Source: Isoetes taiwanensis
Taxonomy: Eukaryota > Streptophyta > Lycopodiopsida > Isoetales > Isoetaceae
Length of the DNA: 64,000 nt
NCBI GenBank assembly: GCA_021234155.1
Contig: JAJEKV010000003.1
Location: forward strand, 27,329,166 to 27,393,165
Direction: 5' to 3'
Part shown: in pieces, positions 45,693 to 58,500 of the stretch
Numbering within the stretch: position 1 is the first letter of the stretch
How the letters are laid out: each line of letters begins with the position of its first letter
Notes under the pieces: model-generated
What the model saw: only the letters and a program-made list of their open reading frames with translations
The model's database searches: none
Told to the model about the DNA's origin: nothing
Program-made: the position numbers and the translations under genes

Positions 45693-45838
45693 TATTTTGT
45701 AGGGCCGATTTATAGTGGAGACCTCATAAGATTAACTTGTTGGAACTAATAGCATTATTAGCATAGGACCAAAATACACCAAACATGTTACTAAAATCAA
45801 ACCTAAGCATAAGAAGAACTCAAACGACTTGTCTTTGA

Positions 45839-46482
45839 TCAACCTCTCCACATCACAAATAATTTCACATTAGTAATAGTTGCCCCGCATTGCCATTTCA
45901 CTTTGCGCAAAGCCTCTGGCCGGTCACGGAGTTGCTGCCATGTTAAGTTTTCACATATTTTGAAGGCAGTTCCTTTGATATTAGGGCCACTCTTGAGCAG
46001 CTTCGTCCTTGCCGATTCATCACGGCATTTAACCAGTATATGCCGTGTTTTCCCTTCAAGTTTTCTTCCAGTCCTCCAGGCATCCTGTATGACGTTTGTA
46101 ATTGCTTTAAGCTCTTCCGCGCAGAAGTTTGATGCTACAGTTTTGGCATCTTCATCATCGAGTTCTGGGATACCGATGAGTCTAACCCTTGTCATTCTTT
46201 TCTACGTTCTTCTGATAGGACTGATTGCACTCCTTGTTTAATATTATTTTCCGTCACCGTTATGGCCTGGGTATCTTGTTGCCTTTCCAGAATCTCTATT
46301 CTTGCAGTGAGTGCTTCTACTGTATCCTGCAACTGTGCAACTCAGTCCAGAAGAGTGCGGACCTGTATTACCTCCTCGTGTATAGCATCTATCCTGCTGA
46401 CCGATTTCATCAGAGATTCCCAGGCGGCAGCTGTGATTTGGAACTCTTCATCGCTTTGTGTTTTTTTCTTGCCCGTTCCCAT
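45839..46482 (-). pseudogene. LINE ORF1 fragment, minus strand
   Basis: On the minus strand, ATG at 46482 (MGTGKKKTQSDEEFQ) leads into a heptad-rich coiled coil (AQLQDTVEALTARIEILERQ), interrupted by an in-frame stop near 46340 and another near 46200. An RRM-like domain follows (RVRLIGIPELDDEDAKTVAS, then DAWRTGRKLEGKTRHILVKC), with the C-terminal domain (NLTWQQLRDRPEALRK). This is the L1 ORF1 arrangement. It stops near 45839; no ORF2 follows. It is head to head with the spliced gene at 46513, whose first visible acceptor lies only 30 bp away. Confidence 0.7.
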
Positions 46483-46512
46483 TGATACCTGGTTCGATGT
46501 TTCTTGGCACAG

Positions 46513-47403
46513 GCGCAGGCAGTAGCGGCTCTAGTTAATAATATCACAAATAACATTTGCCAAAACGTCCACAAGGGTGATTGGAACTCGAGATCCATTG
46601 ATGCGGAAAAAGAGTTGATCAAAACGGTGATAAAAGAAGAATATCCCGAGTTCAAGTCAGGAGACATATCATGGAGGGAGGTTGTAAAACATTGTGGTCA
46701 GCATGTTAAAGCCACCAGGTATTAGGCTCATTCGTTCTTCATGATAACCTCATTGTACTCAAATTTTATTTATATTTTGCAGAGGTAATCAGAAGAAGCA
46801 GCTGATAGAATTGGCAGAAGCTGCGGGAGTCTCGATAGACGCAGTGGCAAAACCTCTATGGTGGACTGATGATGCATTTGAAGTACATCATCTCTCCCAT
46901 GAGTCGTATAATTAGATGACGCCACGTGGACTAAGACCTTGTGTTGCATTGCAGTGTTTGAAAGCCAACATATTATCAAAGAAAGGGGTAGATAAAACTG
47001 CGTCAGCTTTGAGGGCAAGGTACGACGAAGCAAGTGGCAGCTATAGTGCCAATAAGACTGGGTTTGGCGGTTATGAGGGTACTAATAACCTATTTGTAAG
47101 TATAAATTTGGTTTATAATTTAGGTTCTCACATTGAAAACTAACATTAGTTTTGGTGCTCATTCTGAACAGAGGGCACTGTTCAAGAGAAATATTGGTAA
47201 AGATGAACGCGAAAGGGCCTTCAAAAAAGGCAATCGTGTGGCCATCCAATATGCCGCTGCGCATGAACGAGGCGAAGTATGTATCATTCACTACATAATT
47301 ATTTGTGACTACAACGACCTAATTGTTGCGATATACTATAATGCAGGTAGATGAAGACGAAGATGAGGCTGATCGCTCGAGAAGTGAGCACAGCAACAAT
47401 TAA
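46513..47403 (+). CDS. Unrecognised protein gene, five exons, 5' end missing
   Basis: Five exons join in phase with GT-AG introns: 46513-46718, 46783-46882, 46955-47095, 47172-47276, 47347-47403, giving 202 residues and a TAA stop. Introns are 64, 72, 76 and 70 bp. Acceptors have T-rich tracts (TTTATATTTTGCAG); donors include GTAAGT and GTATGT; donor 2 (GTACAT) is weak. The protein has a Trp/Lys-rich N-terminal part (HKGDWNSRSIDAEKELIKTV), a helical middle (KGVDKTASALRARYDEASG), a Gly-rich patch (NKTGFGGYEGTNN), and an acidic tail (VDEDEDEADRSRSE). No in-frame ATG occurs in the first exon, and CAG before 46513 fits an acceptor, so upstream exons are missing or displaced by the LINE fragment. 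I do not recognise the family. It could be a host gene remnant or an accessory protein of a DNA transposon. Confidence 0.6.
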
Positions 47404-47773
47404 AGACTTCGTTTTTTTGTTGTAATATTTTCAAGTCTTTTAGTTTGTGGTGAATTGACTCAATGTATTTTTTAATATGCAAATTATATTGTGAAATATA
47501 TTAATTGAATACAATGTAAATTTTTTATGCTTTGATTTTATTATTTGGGATTTTTTTAATATTATTTGATTTTCCTATGATTATTTATTTTAAAATTTTT
47601 ATGCTCGATTCTATTTTTTGATTCTTTGATTTATTAAATATTTAATTACATATTAAATATTAAATAATAATGCTTATTTACTAATAATTTTTAAAATTTT
47701 ATGCTCGATTCTATTTTTTGATTCTTTGATTTATTTTGTTAATATTTATTTAATATTTAATATTTATTTAATA
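47404..47773. other. AT-rich flank of Helitron array with direct repeat
   Basis: Very AT-rich. ATGCTCGATTCTATTTTTTG occurs twice (about 47601 and 47701). The Helitron array starts after the A at 47773. Confidence 0.7.
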
Positions 47774-50700
47774 TCTACTTACTTAAAAGGTTTTTGGGGA
47801 TTCTGGCTCACGCCGGAGTGACGCCGGAAAAAGCGTCAATTTCCGGCGAAAGCGTCAATTTCCGGCGAAAGCGTGACTTTTGGGGTATTTTTTTTTCTTT
47901 CCGGCAGTTTTTTCGGCAAATTTCCCCTCTCCTATCCGTTCCTCTTTCTTAGCCTCCACTCCTGTAATGGTGGTTTAGATTCGGGCTAAGCTAATCTAAC
48001 GGGCCATCAGTGTTGTGGCAGATAGCCGGATTCATTCATTCCGCCATTCCTTCAAATGGTTTTCAAGCATCCAAAACCCTACTTGTGGAGCGGATTCGGC
48101 GCCCTAGCTAAGTGGAGCGGATGCTCGTGCAAGCTTGACATTTTTTTCTAAGCTTAATCGGTAAAGCGGCATTTCCTCTCGAGTGCAAAGCATTTCTTCT
48201 TGAGGGCATTTCATTTTAAGAAATACCTTTTTGCAATCGAGGTCGGCAAAGCAGCGAGAGGTCGTTGAAGTGGTCGCAAGTAGAGGCCGTTGAAAAGCGA
48301 GCAAGCAGGTCGGCAAGCAAGCAAGCAAGTTTGGGTAATTTTCTTTGGGTTCATATTTGCTCTTCAAATATTCTGATCTATCTGCTTGAACATCTGCGTG
48401 AAGTATGGCATCCAAGCATGTTCGGTGGCATTTAAGCATTTAAGCATTCGGCCTGCCATAGCCAAAGCTCTAAACAAGCGCCAGGTTCTTTGCTTTCTAC
48501 CTCTATTCCGGGCTATTCTACCTCTATTCCAGGAGCCGCTTCAGATTTGAGGGCAGCTCTTGAGCTTTGAAAGGTAAATCTCCCCTTCTTTCATTTTGTT
48601 GGCCGTTTTCAGAGAAACAGTACATTTTGCTGGCCGCTTTCGATAGGAATTTTTAGCTGGAATGATTAGGGTCGAAATGGTTTTTTAGAGTGGTTGTGGT
48701 CGAAATGGTTCAATCGCCAAAAAAATCTCCCCTTCTTTCATTTTGTCGGGCCGATTTTGTATAGAGGCATGTTCACATGCCGCTATCCCAACTGTTGTCG
48801 CCATATTTTGAATGAAAACCAAAACTAATCATTCATCTTCTTCAACCTTTCTCTTCCGTTCTTCTAGCTCGATTTTTCAAGACCGCACTCCAAGATCTGC
48901 GGGGGTAACAATGCAATTGGGAGGCAACCGCCAACCACACTTTTAAGCAACGCTAACATTACCACTAGCACTCACGGAACTAACCTCGCATTCCGAGCCC
49001 ATGACATCTAGGTTGACGTTGGACGGCCACGGGGAAAACCAAGGGTGAAAAGGAGCCATAAAGAATTGGACCCGTGGAAGTGGACGCTTAAGCCCGAGCA
49101 AAGCCCATTAAATGTAGATTTGAAATACACCTAGCCAAAAGTATTTTGCATTACAAAGAAAGTTAGCACAAAATAGGAGTGTTCTTCTCATCACATAACT
49201 TCAATTCAAATATAATTAACCCGCTGTGGCTCGTAAACATCATCATCCGAACATTTGGAGGTAAAAAAGTCGGAAACAAGGAATACCGATTCGGATGCAA
49301 CATACTGATTTCGGGGATCCATCAACGGATGCTATGTGTCACAAATTGTTTAATTGCTTATTTTTAGATATGTGCGCCGTGGAGTCGAAAAGTGCCTTAC
49401 CCCGTGAGTGACGAAGTCATCGCTAGGGCATCAAATTCACGGTTGATTAGGTGTACCGCAGCCTCAATTATACATCCTTTCGCCTTGCTCCATTTCTCCC
49501 ATGATTCCAAAATCGCAAATTAGGGTAACGCGGTCTATGCCCCGCAATCCTTTGCCGCAATGATGTCTGCTGTCCAAATACTCATTATAGCCGAGTGGAT
49601 ATTAATCATCGTGATAACAAAAATGGCCAAGTATTTTATGCAGTCCACATGAGTGCAAAGGCGTGCTATATTTCAACCTTAAACCTTCGATTTCTCTAAA
49701 CCTACTTATCTCGCAAATCTTTATTTCGTAAGTGTATTCTATAAACAATTTATCTTATAGATGCTATTTTCTTACTCGAGATTCATTCTTCTTTTGAGTC
49801 CATTTGGTTATGGTGGACTATAAGTTAGTGCCTCCCTTAAATCTAGTCTGAACAAATGATGGGAAGGAGCTTCAATTGTGTGATTCATAAGTATTGGTGT
49901 TGTGGTGATCATGCGTAAAACATTGATGCCCATTGGATTGGGAAAATGAAGCCACACAAATACTTCTACCATTGATCAATTAGTGACGATTTATACCGAC
50001 GAACTTTCGCACCATGATCGCAATGCATATATTGTATTTGTTGTGTTCGTGGTAACGCATAACGTGGATTCTTTTAATAATCGATGACTCATGTTATCAT
50101 AACAAGCCACAAGCACGATATGCCCACACTTACTATTTGCTTCAAGATTTGTATTTGCTTGAATCAAAACAAGCTTGGGCCATGACTCAGTCGGCTCTTT
50201 CTTTTTCGATGTTTTTTCTCCTCTTAATAGAGCTTTTATATTCCATGGTTTCTTAATTTGTCCGACAAATGTGGAGCTCTCGCAGCAGAAATAACTAATT
50301 TAAATGGTTTTGGTGAATGGCTTGCATATGCGGCTTCCTCGTCATTGTTATTCAAGCAAGTGTTTAGGCAACGCGGAACAAAGACACCTTTTAATATCTT
50401 TGTTTTCAAGGTTTAATAAGCATATGAGCAGAGAGGTAGTTGCTTCCTAATACTTGAGCTCCATGAGGATTTTGAAGCAGCTCAATCAAGAATGCTAGAA
50501 GTCCTTTTGAAGGTATGCATTCTAGAAATTTAAGTAACAAATGTGCTTCAAGATCGTAGCCTTTGACCAAATAAATGTGTGCCCTTTTGATCTTTTCCTT
50601 TGCTTGCCCAGATGCATGAGCCGTGGAGATGGTTTCATTTAGCTTGCTTTGGTAGTTGAAGTCATTGCAATGCTTCTTTGATCGGGTTGCACATCATCTA

Positions 50701-51656
50701 CCGCTCTAAGTCCCAGAACTCGATTTGCTCTCCATTTGCTTCCCATACTTCTAACCTCACCATAGTAAAAATCTTGAATTAGTTTTATTTTTGCGTTTGT
50801 CTACAAAATTTTCTAATTTCTACTTTGTTTTATCTTGTTTAGTTTATTAGTGTAGTGATGCAACCGTGTCCCCATGGCTATTGCTTTCTCATATCATCAA
50901 TGTGTTGCGGTGTTTTGTACAATCTCTAGACCTCACATTACATGTTGAGAGATGAGTTTGCGACTACAACATGTACTAATGATTAAACTTGAAGAAGTAA
51001 TGATGGCATATGGTTTGTTTGATTTGAAATGATGGCAACATGCTAATTAGCAGCCAGAGTTCGTGAAGGCAATGGTAAAGATCATCATTTTCATTTGTCG
51101 CTACTCCATTTTATGACCACCTTGATGTAGGGTTCCAATGGAACACGATAGACATAATGAGCCTTTGGGATTTGAAAATCCTAGATTTGGAGCATTAGTC
51201 CATGTTTGTGATAGAGATTATAATCCGATTTAGTGGTCATTTGCGATATTGCTTTCCACGCTCAAGAAAAAATCATTTATTATATCACCTCTAATGTTTT
51301 ATGTTTACTATGCAAATGTAAATACAAAAGCAAATCATGACCCTTGCAAGCATCAACCCGTGGTGTTGTGAGTAGTTGCACATATGGACGCTAAAGGCCA
51401 AGTAAAAGCACAAGCCAAAACATTAGCGTGGCAACGCCTAACACACATTTACTATTGGGTAATGTAGTAAACTCAATACATGGATGAACTGTCATTAGAG
51501 AATTTTAATAGAAAAAATACTTACAAAAGCAAATAATGTCCATTTTTGTAATATCAACGTGCGTTATTGTCGAGGTTGCACATATGGACGTTAAAGGCCA
51601 ATGAAAAGCACATGCGTAGGACATTAGCCCGGCAACGCCGGGCACACGTTTACTAG
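47774..51656 (+). mobile_element. Non-autonomous Helitron, array unit 1
   Basis: 3883 bp. The 5' end TCTACTTACTTAAAAG follows an A; the 3' end is hairpin GCCCGGC AAC GCCGGGC (51627-51643), then ACACGTTTA and CTAG (51653-51656). It encodes no Rep or helicase domain. It is the most diverged unit, with many small differences at CAG/CTG sites and a 19-bp internal tandem duplication at 47835-47872. The leading 0.5 kb, the AGCAAGCAAGCAAG repeat near 48320 and the following CT-rich stretch are shared by all units. Confidence 0.88.
51370..51460 (+). repeat. Decayed internal copy of the Helitron 3' end (unit 1)
   Basis: TTGCACATATGGACGCTAAA, CATTAGC, then GTGGCAACGCCTAAC, ACACATTTACTA and TTGG parallel the real 3' end (TTGCACATATGGACGTTAAA, CATTAGC, hairpin, ACACGTTTACTA then GT) about 200 bp downstream. 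The hairpin arms no longer pair and CTAG has become CTAT. Confidence 0.85.
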
Positions 51657-54600
51657 TCTACTTACTTAAAAAGTTTTTGGGGATTCTGGCTCACGCCGGA
51701 GTGACGCCGGAAAAAGCGTCAATTTCCGGCGAAAGCGTGACTTTTGGGGTATTTTTTTTTCTTTCCGGCAGTTTTTTGGCAAATTTCCCTCTCCTATCCG
51801 TTCCTCTTTCTTAGCCTCCACTCTCAGAAACGGTGGTTTAGATTCGGGCTGCTTTAATCTAATCCGGGCCATCGGTGTTGTGGCAGATAGCGGATTCATT
51901 CATTCCGCCATTCCTTCAAATGGTTTTCAAGCATCCAAAACCCCATTTGTGGAGCGGATTCTCGCGCCTAAAGCTAAGTGGAGCGGATCTCGTGCAAGCA
52001 AAGCATTTTTTTCTAAGTTTAATCGGTAAAAGCGGCATTTCCTCCGAGTGCGGCATTTCTTCTTGAGGGCATTTCATTTTAAGAAATACCTTTTTGCAAT
52101 CGAGGGTCGGCAAAGCGAGGTCGTTGAAGTGGTCGGCAAGTAGAGGTCAGTTGAAAAGGCAAAAAGCAGAGGTCGGCAAGCAAGCAAGCAAGTTTCGGGT
52201 AATTTTCTTTGGGTTCATATTTGCTCTTCAAATATTCTCGATCTATCCGCTTGAACATCCGCTTGAAGTATGGCATCCAAGCATGTTCGGTGGCATTTAA
52301 GCATTTAAGCATTCGGCCCGCCATAGCCAAAGCTTCGGAAACAAGCCCGGTTTGTCGCTTTCTACCTCTATTCCAGGCTATTCTACCTCTATTCCGAGGG
52401 AGCCGCCTTCAGATTTGAGGGCAGCTCTTGAGCTTTGAAAGGTAAATCTCCCCTTCTTCTCATTTTGTTGGTCAGTTTTCAGAGAAACGTACATATTGTC
52501 GGGCCGCTTCGATAGGAATTTTTAGCTGGAATGATTAGGGTCGAAATGGTTTTTAGAGTGGTTGTGGTCGAAATGGTTCAATCTCGCCAAAAAAAATCCC
52601 CTTCTTTCATTTTGTCGGGCCGATTTTGTATAGAGGCATGTTCACATGTCGCTCCCCAAACCTGTTGTCGCCATATTTTGAATGAAAACCAAAACTAATC
52701 ATTCATCTTCTTCAACCTTTCTTCCCGTTCTTCCGCTTTATTCTAGCCTAGATTATATATTTTTTCAAGATATTAAGTATACCGACCGCACTCCAAGATC
52801 TGCAGGGTAACAATGCAATTGGGAGGCAAACCGCCAACCACACTTTTAAGCAACGTAACATTACCACTAGCACTGAACTAACCTCGCATTTCGAGCCCAT
52901 GACATCCGGTTGACGTTGACGGTCCACAGAAAACCAAGGGTGAAAAGGAGCCATAAAGAATTGGACCTGTGGAAGTGGACGCTTGCCGAGCAAAGCCTCG
53001 TTAAATGTAGATTTGAAATACACCTAGCCAAAAGTATTTTGCATTACAGCAAAGTTAGCACAAAATAGGAGTGTTCTTCTCATTGCATAACTTCAATTCA
53101 AATATAATTAACCCGCCGTGGCTACGTAAAACATCACTATCCGGGCCGTTGGAGGTAAAAAAGTCGGAAACAAGGAATACCGATTCGGATGCAACATACG
53201 ATTTCGGGATCCATCAACGGATGCTATGTGTCACAAATTGTTTAATTGCTTATTTTTAGATATGTGCGCCGTGGAGTCGAAAAGTGCCTTACCCCGTGAG
53301 TGACGAAGTCATCTCGCTAGGGCATCAAATTCACGGTTGATTAGGTGTACCGCAGCCTCAATTATACATCCTTTTCTGCCTTGCTCCATTTCTCCCATGA
53401 TTCCAAAATCTGCAAATTAGGGTAACGCGGTCTATGCCCAATCCTTTGCCGCAATGATCTCCTTTGTCCAAATACTCATTATAGCGCTGGAGTGGATATT
53501 AATCATCGCATGCGAACAAAAAATGGCCAAGTATTTTATGCAGTCCACATGAGTGCAAAGGCAGGCTATATTTCAACCTTAAACCTTCTGATTTCTCTAA
53601 ACCTACTTATCTGCAAATCTTTATTCTGTAAGTGTATTCTATAAACAATTTATCTTATAGATGCTATTTTCTTACTTGAGATTCATTCTTCTTTTTGAGT
53701 CTGACTGGTTATGGTGGACTATAAGTTAGTGCCTCCCTTAAATCTAGCTGTAACAAATGATGGGAAGGAGCTTCAATTGTGTGATTCATAAGTATTGGCT
53801 GTTGTGGTGATCATGCAGAAACATTGATGCCCATTGGATTGGGAAAATGAAGCCACACAAATACTTCTACCATTGATCAATTAGTGACGATTTATACCTG
53901 ATTTCTGAACTTTCAGACCATGATCGCAATGCATATATTGTATTTGTTGTGTTCAGGGTAACAGACAACAGGGATTCTTTTAATAATCGATGACTCATGT
54001 TATCATAACAAGCCACAAGCACGATATGCCCACACTTACTATTTGCTTCAAGATTTGTATTTGCTTGAATCAAAACAGTTGGGCCATGACTCAGGTCGTG
54101 CTCTTTCTTTCTGATGTTTTCTTCTCCTCTTAATAGAGCTTTTATATTCCATGGTTTCTTAATTTGTCTGGACAAATGTGGAGCTCTGCAGCAGAAATAA
54201 CGAATTTAAATGGTTTTGGTGAATGGCTTGCATATGCAGCTTCCTGTCATTGTTATTCAAGCAGTGCTTAGGCAACGTGAACAAAGACACCCTTAATATC
54301 TTTGTTTTCAAGGTTTAATAAGCATATGAGCAGAGAGGTAGTTGCTTCCTAATACTTGAGCTCCATGAGGATTTTGGAAGCAGCTCAATCAGCAATGCTA
54401 GAAGTCCTTTTGAAGGTATGCATTCTAGAAATTTAAGTAACAAATGTGCTTCAAGATCAGGTAGCCTTTGACCAAATAAATGTGTGCCCTTTTGATCTTT
54501 TCCTTTGCTTGCCGGTATGCATGAGCGTCGTGGAGATGGTTTCATTTAGCTTGCTTTGGTAGTTGAAGTCATTGCAATGCTTCTTTGATCAGTTGCACAT

Positions 54601-55037
54601 CATCTACCGTTCTAAGTCTGCAACTCGATTTGCTCTCCAGTGCTTCCCATACTTCTAACCTCAGTCATAGTAAAAAATCTTGAATTAGTTTTATTTTGCA
54701 GTTTGTCTACAAAATTTTCTAATTTCTACTTTGCTTTACTGTTTAGTTTATTAGTGTAGTGATGCAACCGTGTCCCCATGGCTATTGCTTTCTCATATCA
54801 TCAATGTTGGTGTTTTGTACAATCTCTAGACCTCACATTACATGTTGAGAGATGAGTTTGCAGACTACAACATGTACTAATGATTAAACTTGAAGAAGTA
54901 ATGATGGCGATGGTTTGTTTGATTTGAAATGATGGCAGCATGCTAATTAGCAGCAGTAGTTCAGGAAGGCAATGGTAAAGATCATCATTTTCATTTGCTG
55001 CTACTCCATTTTATGACCACCTTGATGTAGGGTTCCA

Positions 55038-55274
55038 ATGGAACACGATAGACATAATGAGCCTTTGGGATTTGAAAATCCTAGATTTGGAGCATTAGTC
55101 CATGTTTGTGATAGAGATTATACGTCAGATTTAGTGGCTGTTGCGATATTGCTTTCCACGTTCAGTAAAAAATCATTTATTATATCACCTCTAATGTTTT
55201 ATGTTTACTATGCAACAGAAATACAAAAGCAAATCATGACCCTTGCAAGCATCAACCCGTGGTGTTGTGAGTAG
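55038..55274 (+). other. Small ORF conserved in Helitron units 2-4
   Basis: 78 codons (MEHDRHNEPLGFENPRFGAL, then VHVCDRDYTSDLVAVAILLS). Units 2 and 3 encode it identically, unit 4 almost so; unit 1 is broken near 51223. An AG just before GGTTCCAATGG could be a splice acceptor, so this may be a captured exon. I do not recognise it. Conservation may only reflect the youth of the copies. Confidence 0.3.
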
Positions 55275-55360
55275 TTGCACATATGGACGCTAAAGGCCAA
55301 GTAAAAGCACAAGCCAAAACATTAGCGTGGCAACGCCTAACACACATTTACTATTGGGTA
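55269..55360 (+). repeat. Decayed internal copy of the Helitron 3' end (unit 2)
   Basis: Same decayed terminus as in unit 1, about 200 bp before CTAG at 55553. Confidence 0.85.
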
Positions 55361-55556
55361 ATGTAGTAAACTCAATACATGGATGAACTGTCATTAGAGA
55401 ATTTTAATAGAAAAAATACTTACAAAAGCAAATAATGTCCATTTTTGCGAATATCAACGTGCGTTATTGTCGAGGTTGCACATATGGACGTTAAAGGCCA
55501 ATGAAAAGCACATGCGTAGGACATTAGCCCGGCAACGCCGGGCACACGTTTACTAG

Positions 55557-58500
55557 TCTACTTACTTAAAAAGTTTTTGGGGATTCTGGCTCACGCCGGA
55601 GTGACGCCGGAAAAAGCGTCAATTTCTGGCGAAAGCGTGACTTTTGGGGTATTTTTTTTTCTTTCCGGCAGTTTTTTTTGGCAAATTTCCCCTCTCCTAT
55701 CCGTTCCTCTTTCTTAGCCTCCACTCCTGTAACGGTGGTTTAGATTCGGGCTAAGCTAATCTAACGGGCCATCAGTGTTGTGGCAGATAGCCGGATTCAT
55801 TCATTCCGCCATTCCTTCAAATGGTTTTCAAGCATCCAAAAACCCTACTGTGGAGCGGATTCTGGCGCCCAGCTAAGTGGAGCGGATTCTGGTGCAAGCA
55901 GCATTTTTTTCTAAGCGCAATCGGTAAAGCGGCATTTCCTCCCGAAAAGCATTTCTTCTTGAGGGCATTTCATTTTAAGAAATACCTTTTTGCAATCGAG
56001 AGGTCGGCAAAGCGAGGTCGTTGAAGTGGTCGGCAAGTAGAGGCCGTTGAAAAGGCAGCAAAGTAGGTCGGCAAGCAAGCAAGCAAGTTTCGGGTAATTT
56101 TCTTTGGGTTCATATTTGCTCTTCAAATATTCTCGATCTATCTGCTTGAACATCTGCTTGAAGTATGGCATCCAAGCATGTTGGTGGCATTTAAGCATTT
56201 AAGCATTCGGCCTGCCATAGCCAAAGCTTCTAAACAAGCGCCCGGTTCTTCGCTTTCTACCTCTATTCGGGCTATTCTACCTCTATTCCGAGGAGCCGCT
56301 TCTGATTTGAGGGCAGCTCTTGAGCTTTGAAAGGTAAATCTCCCCTTCTTTCATTTTGTTGGCCGTTTCAGAGAAAACGGACATATTGCTGGCCGTTTCG
56401 ATAGGAATTTTTTAGCTGGAATGATTAGGGTCGAAATGGTTTTTTAGAGTGGTTGTGGTCGAAATGGTTCAATCAAAAAAAAATCTCCCCTTCTTTCATT
56501 TCTTTGGCCGATTTTGTATAGAGGCATGTTCACATCTTTGCTCTCCCAACCTGTTGTCGCCATATTTGAATGAAAACCAAAACTAATCATTCATCTTCTT
56601 CAACCTTTCTCTTCTGTTCTTCGCTTATTCTAGCCTAGATTTATATTTTTTCAAGGTATATTAGTATATCTTGACCGCACTCCAAGATCTGCGGGGTAAC
56701 AATGCAATTGGGAGGCAAACCGCCAACCACACTTTTAAGCAACGTAACATTACCACTAGCACTCTGGAACTAACTCGCATTCTCGAGCCCATGACATCCG
56801 GGTTGGCGTTGCCGGTCCGCCTGGGGAAAACCAAGGGTGAAAAGGAGCCATAAAGAATTGGACCCAGGGAAGTGGGCGCCCAAGCCGAGCAAAGCACGGT
56901 AAATGTAGATTTGAAATACACCTAGCCAAAAGTATTTTGCATTACAACAAAGTTAGCACAAAATAGGAGTGTTCTTTCATTGCACAACTTCAATTCAAAT
57001 ATAATTAACTTTCGCCGTCAAACTCTGAAACATCATCATCCGGGCATTTGGAGGTAAAAAGCCGGAAACAAGGAATACTTGATTCGGATGCAACATACGC
57101 TCTGATTTCGGGATCCATCAACGGATGCTATGTGTCACAAATTGTTTAATTGCTTATTTTTTAGATATGTGCGGTCGAGGGGAGTCGAAAGTGCCTTACC
57201 CCAGAGTGACGAAGTCATCCGCTAGGGCATCAAATTCACGGTTGATTAGGTGTACTTTGCAGCCTCAATTATACATCCTTTTCGTCTTTGCTCCATTTCT
57301 CCCATGATTCCAAAATCGCAAATTAGGGTAACGTGTCTATGCCCCCGCAATCCTTTGCCGCAATGATCTTGCTTGTCCAAATACTCATTATAGCGCTGGA
57401 GTGGATATTAATCATCGCATGCGAACAAAAATGGCCAAGTATTTTATGCGGTCCACATGAGTGCAAAGGCGGGCTATATTTCAACCTTAAACCTTCGATT
57501 TTCTAAACCTACTTATCTCGCAAATCTTTATTTCGTAAGTGTATTCTATAAACAATTTATCTTATAGATGCTATTTTCTTACTTGAGATTCATTCTTCTT
57601 TTTGAGTCCGGATTTGGTTATGGTGGACTATAAGTTAGTGCCTCCCTTAAATCTATTTGTAACAAATGATGGGAAGGAGCTTCAATTGTGTGATTCATAA
57701 GTATTGGCTGTTGTGGTGATCATGCAGAAACATTGATGCCCATTGGATTGGGAAAATGAAGCCACACAAATACTTCTACCATTGATCAATTAGTGACGAT
57801 TTATACCTGATTTCTGAACTTTCAGACCATGATCGCAATGCATATATTGTATTTGTTGTGTTCAGGGTAACAGACAACAGGGATTCTTTTAATAATCGAT
57901 GACTCATGTTATCATAACAAGCCACAAGCACGATATGCCCACACTTACTATTTGCTTCAAGATTTGTATTTGCTTGAACCAAAACAGTTGGGCCATGACT
58001 CAGGTCGTGCTCTTTCTTTCTGATGTTTTCTTCTCCTCTTAATAGAGCTTTTATATTCCATGGTTTCTTAATTTGTCTGGACAAATGTGGAGCTCTGCAG
58101 CAGAAATAACGAATTTAAATGGTTTTGGTGAATGGCTTGCATATGCAGCTTCCTGTCATTGTTATTCAAGCAGTGCTTAGGCAACGTGAACAAAGACACC
58201 CTTAATATCTTTGTTTTCAAGGTTTAATAAGCATATGAGCAGAGAGGTAGTTGCTTCCTAATACTTGAGCTCCATGAGGATTTTGGAAGCGACTCAATCA
58301 ACAATGCTAGAAGTCCTTTTGAAGGTATGCATTCTAGAAATTTAAGTAACAAATGTGCTTCAAGATCAGGTAGCCTTTGACCAAATAAACGTGTGCCCTT
58401 TTGATCTTTTCCTTTGCTTGCCGGTATGCATGAGCGTCGTGGAGATGGTTTCATTTAGCTTGCTTTGGTAGTTGAAGTCATTGCAATGCTTCTTTGATCA

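Larger units (their letters stand above)
51657..55556 (+). mobile_element. Non-autonomous Helitron, array unit 2
   Basis: 3900 bp, starting at the base after the CTAG of unit 1. The 5' subterminal hairpin CGCCGGAAA/TTTCCGGCG is at 51705-51731. The 3' hairpin GCCCGGC AAC GCCGGGC is intact and CTAG ends at 55556. It carries a small ORF (55038-55274, MEHDRHNEPLGFENPRFGAL) also open in units 3 and 4. Confidence 0.92.

Noticed and set aside
48320-48335. AGCAAGCAAGCAAG short repeat as a CRISPR-like array
   Set aside because: Plain 4-bp microsatellite in every unit, in a plant genome.
53867-54175. 102-codon minus-strand ORF repeated at 57776-58084
   Set aside because: No recognisable family and broken in units 1 and 4; recurrence follows from the array itself.
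54315-54545. 76-codon minus-strand ORF repeated at 58224 and 62137
   Set aside because: Low-complexity Ser/Lys/Leu composition with no motif; shared only because the units are copies.
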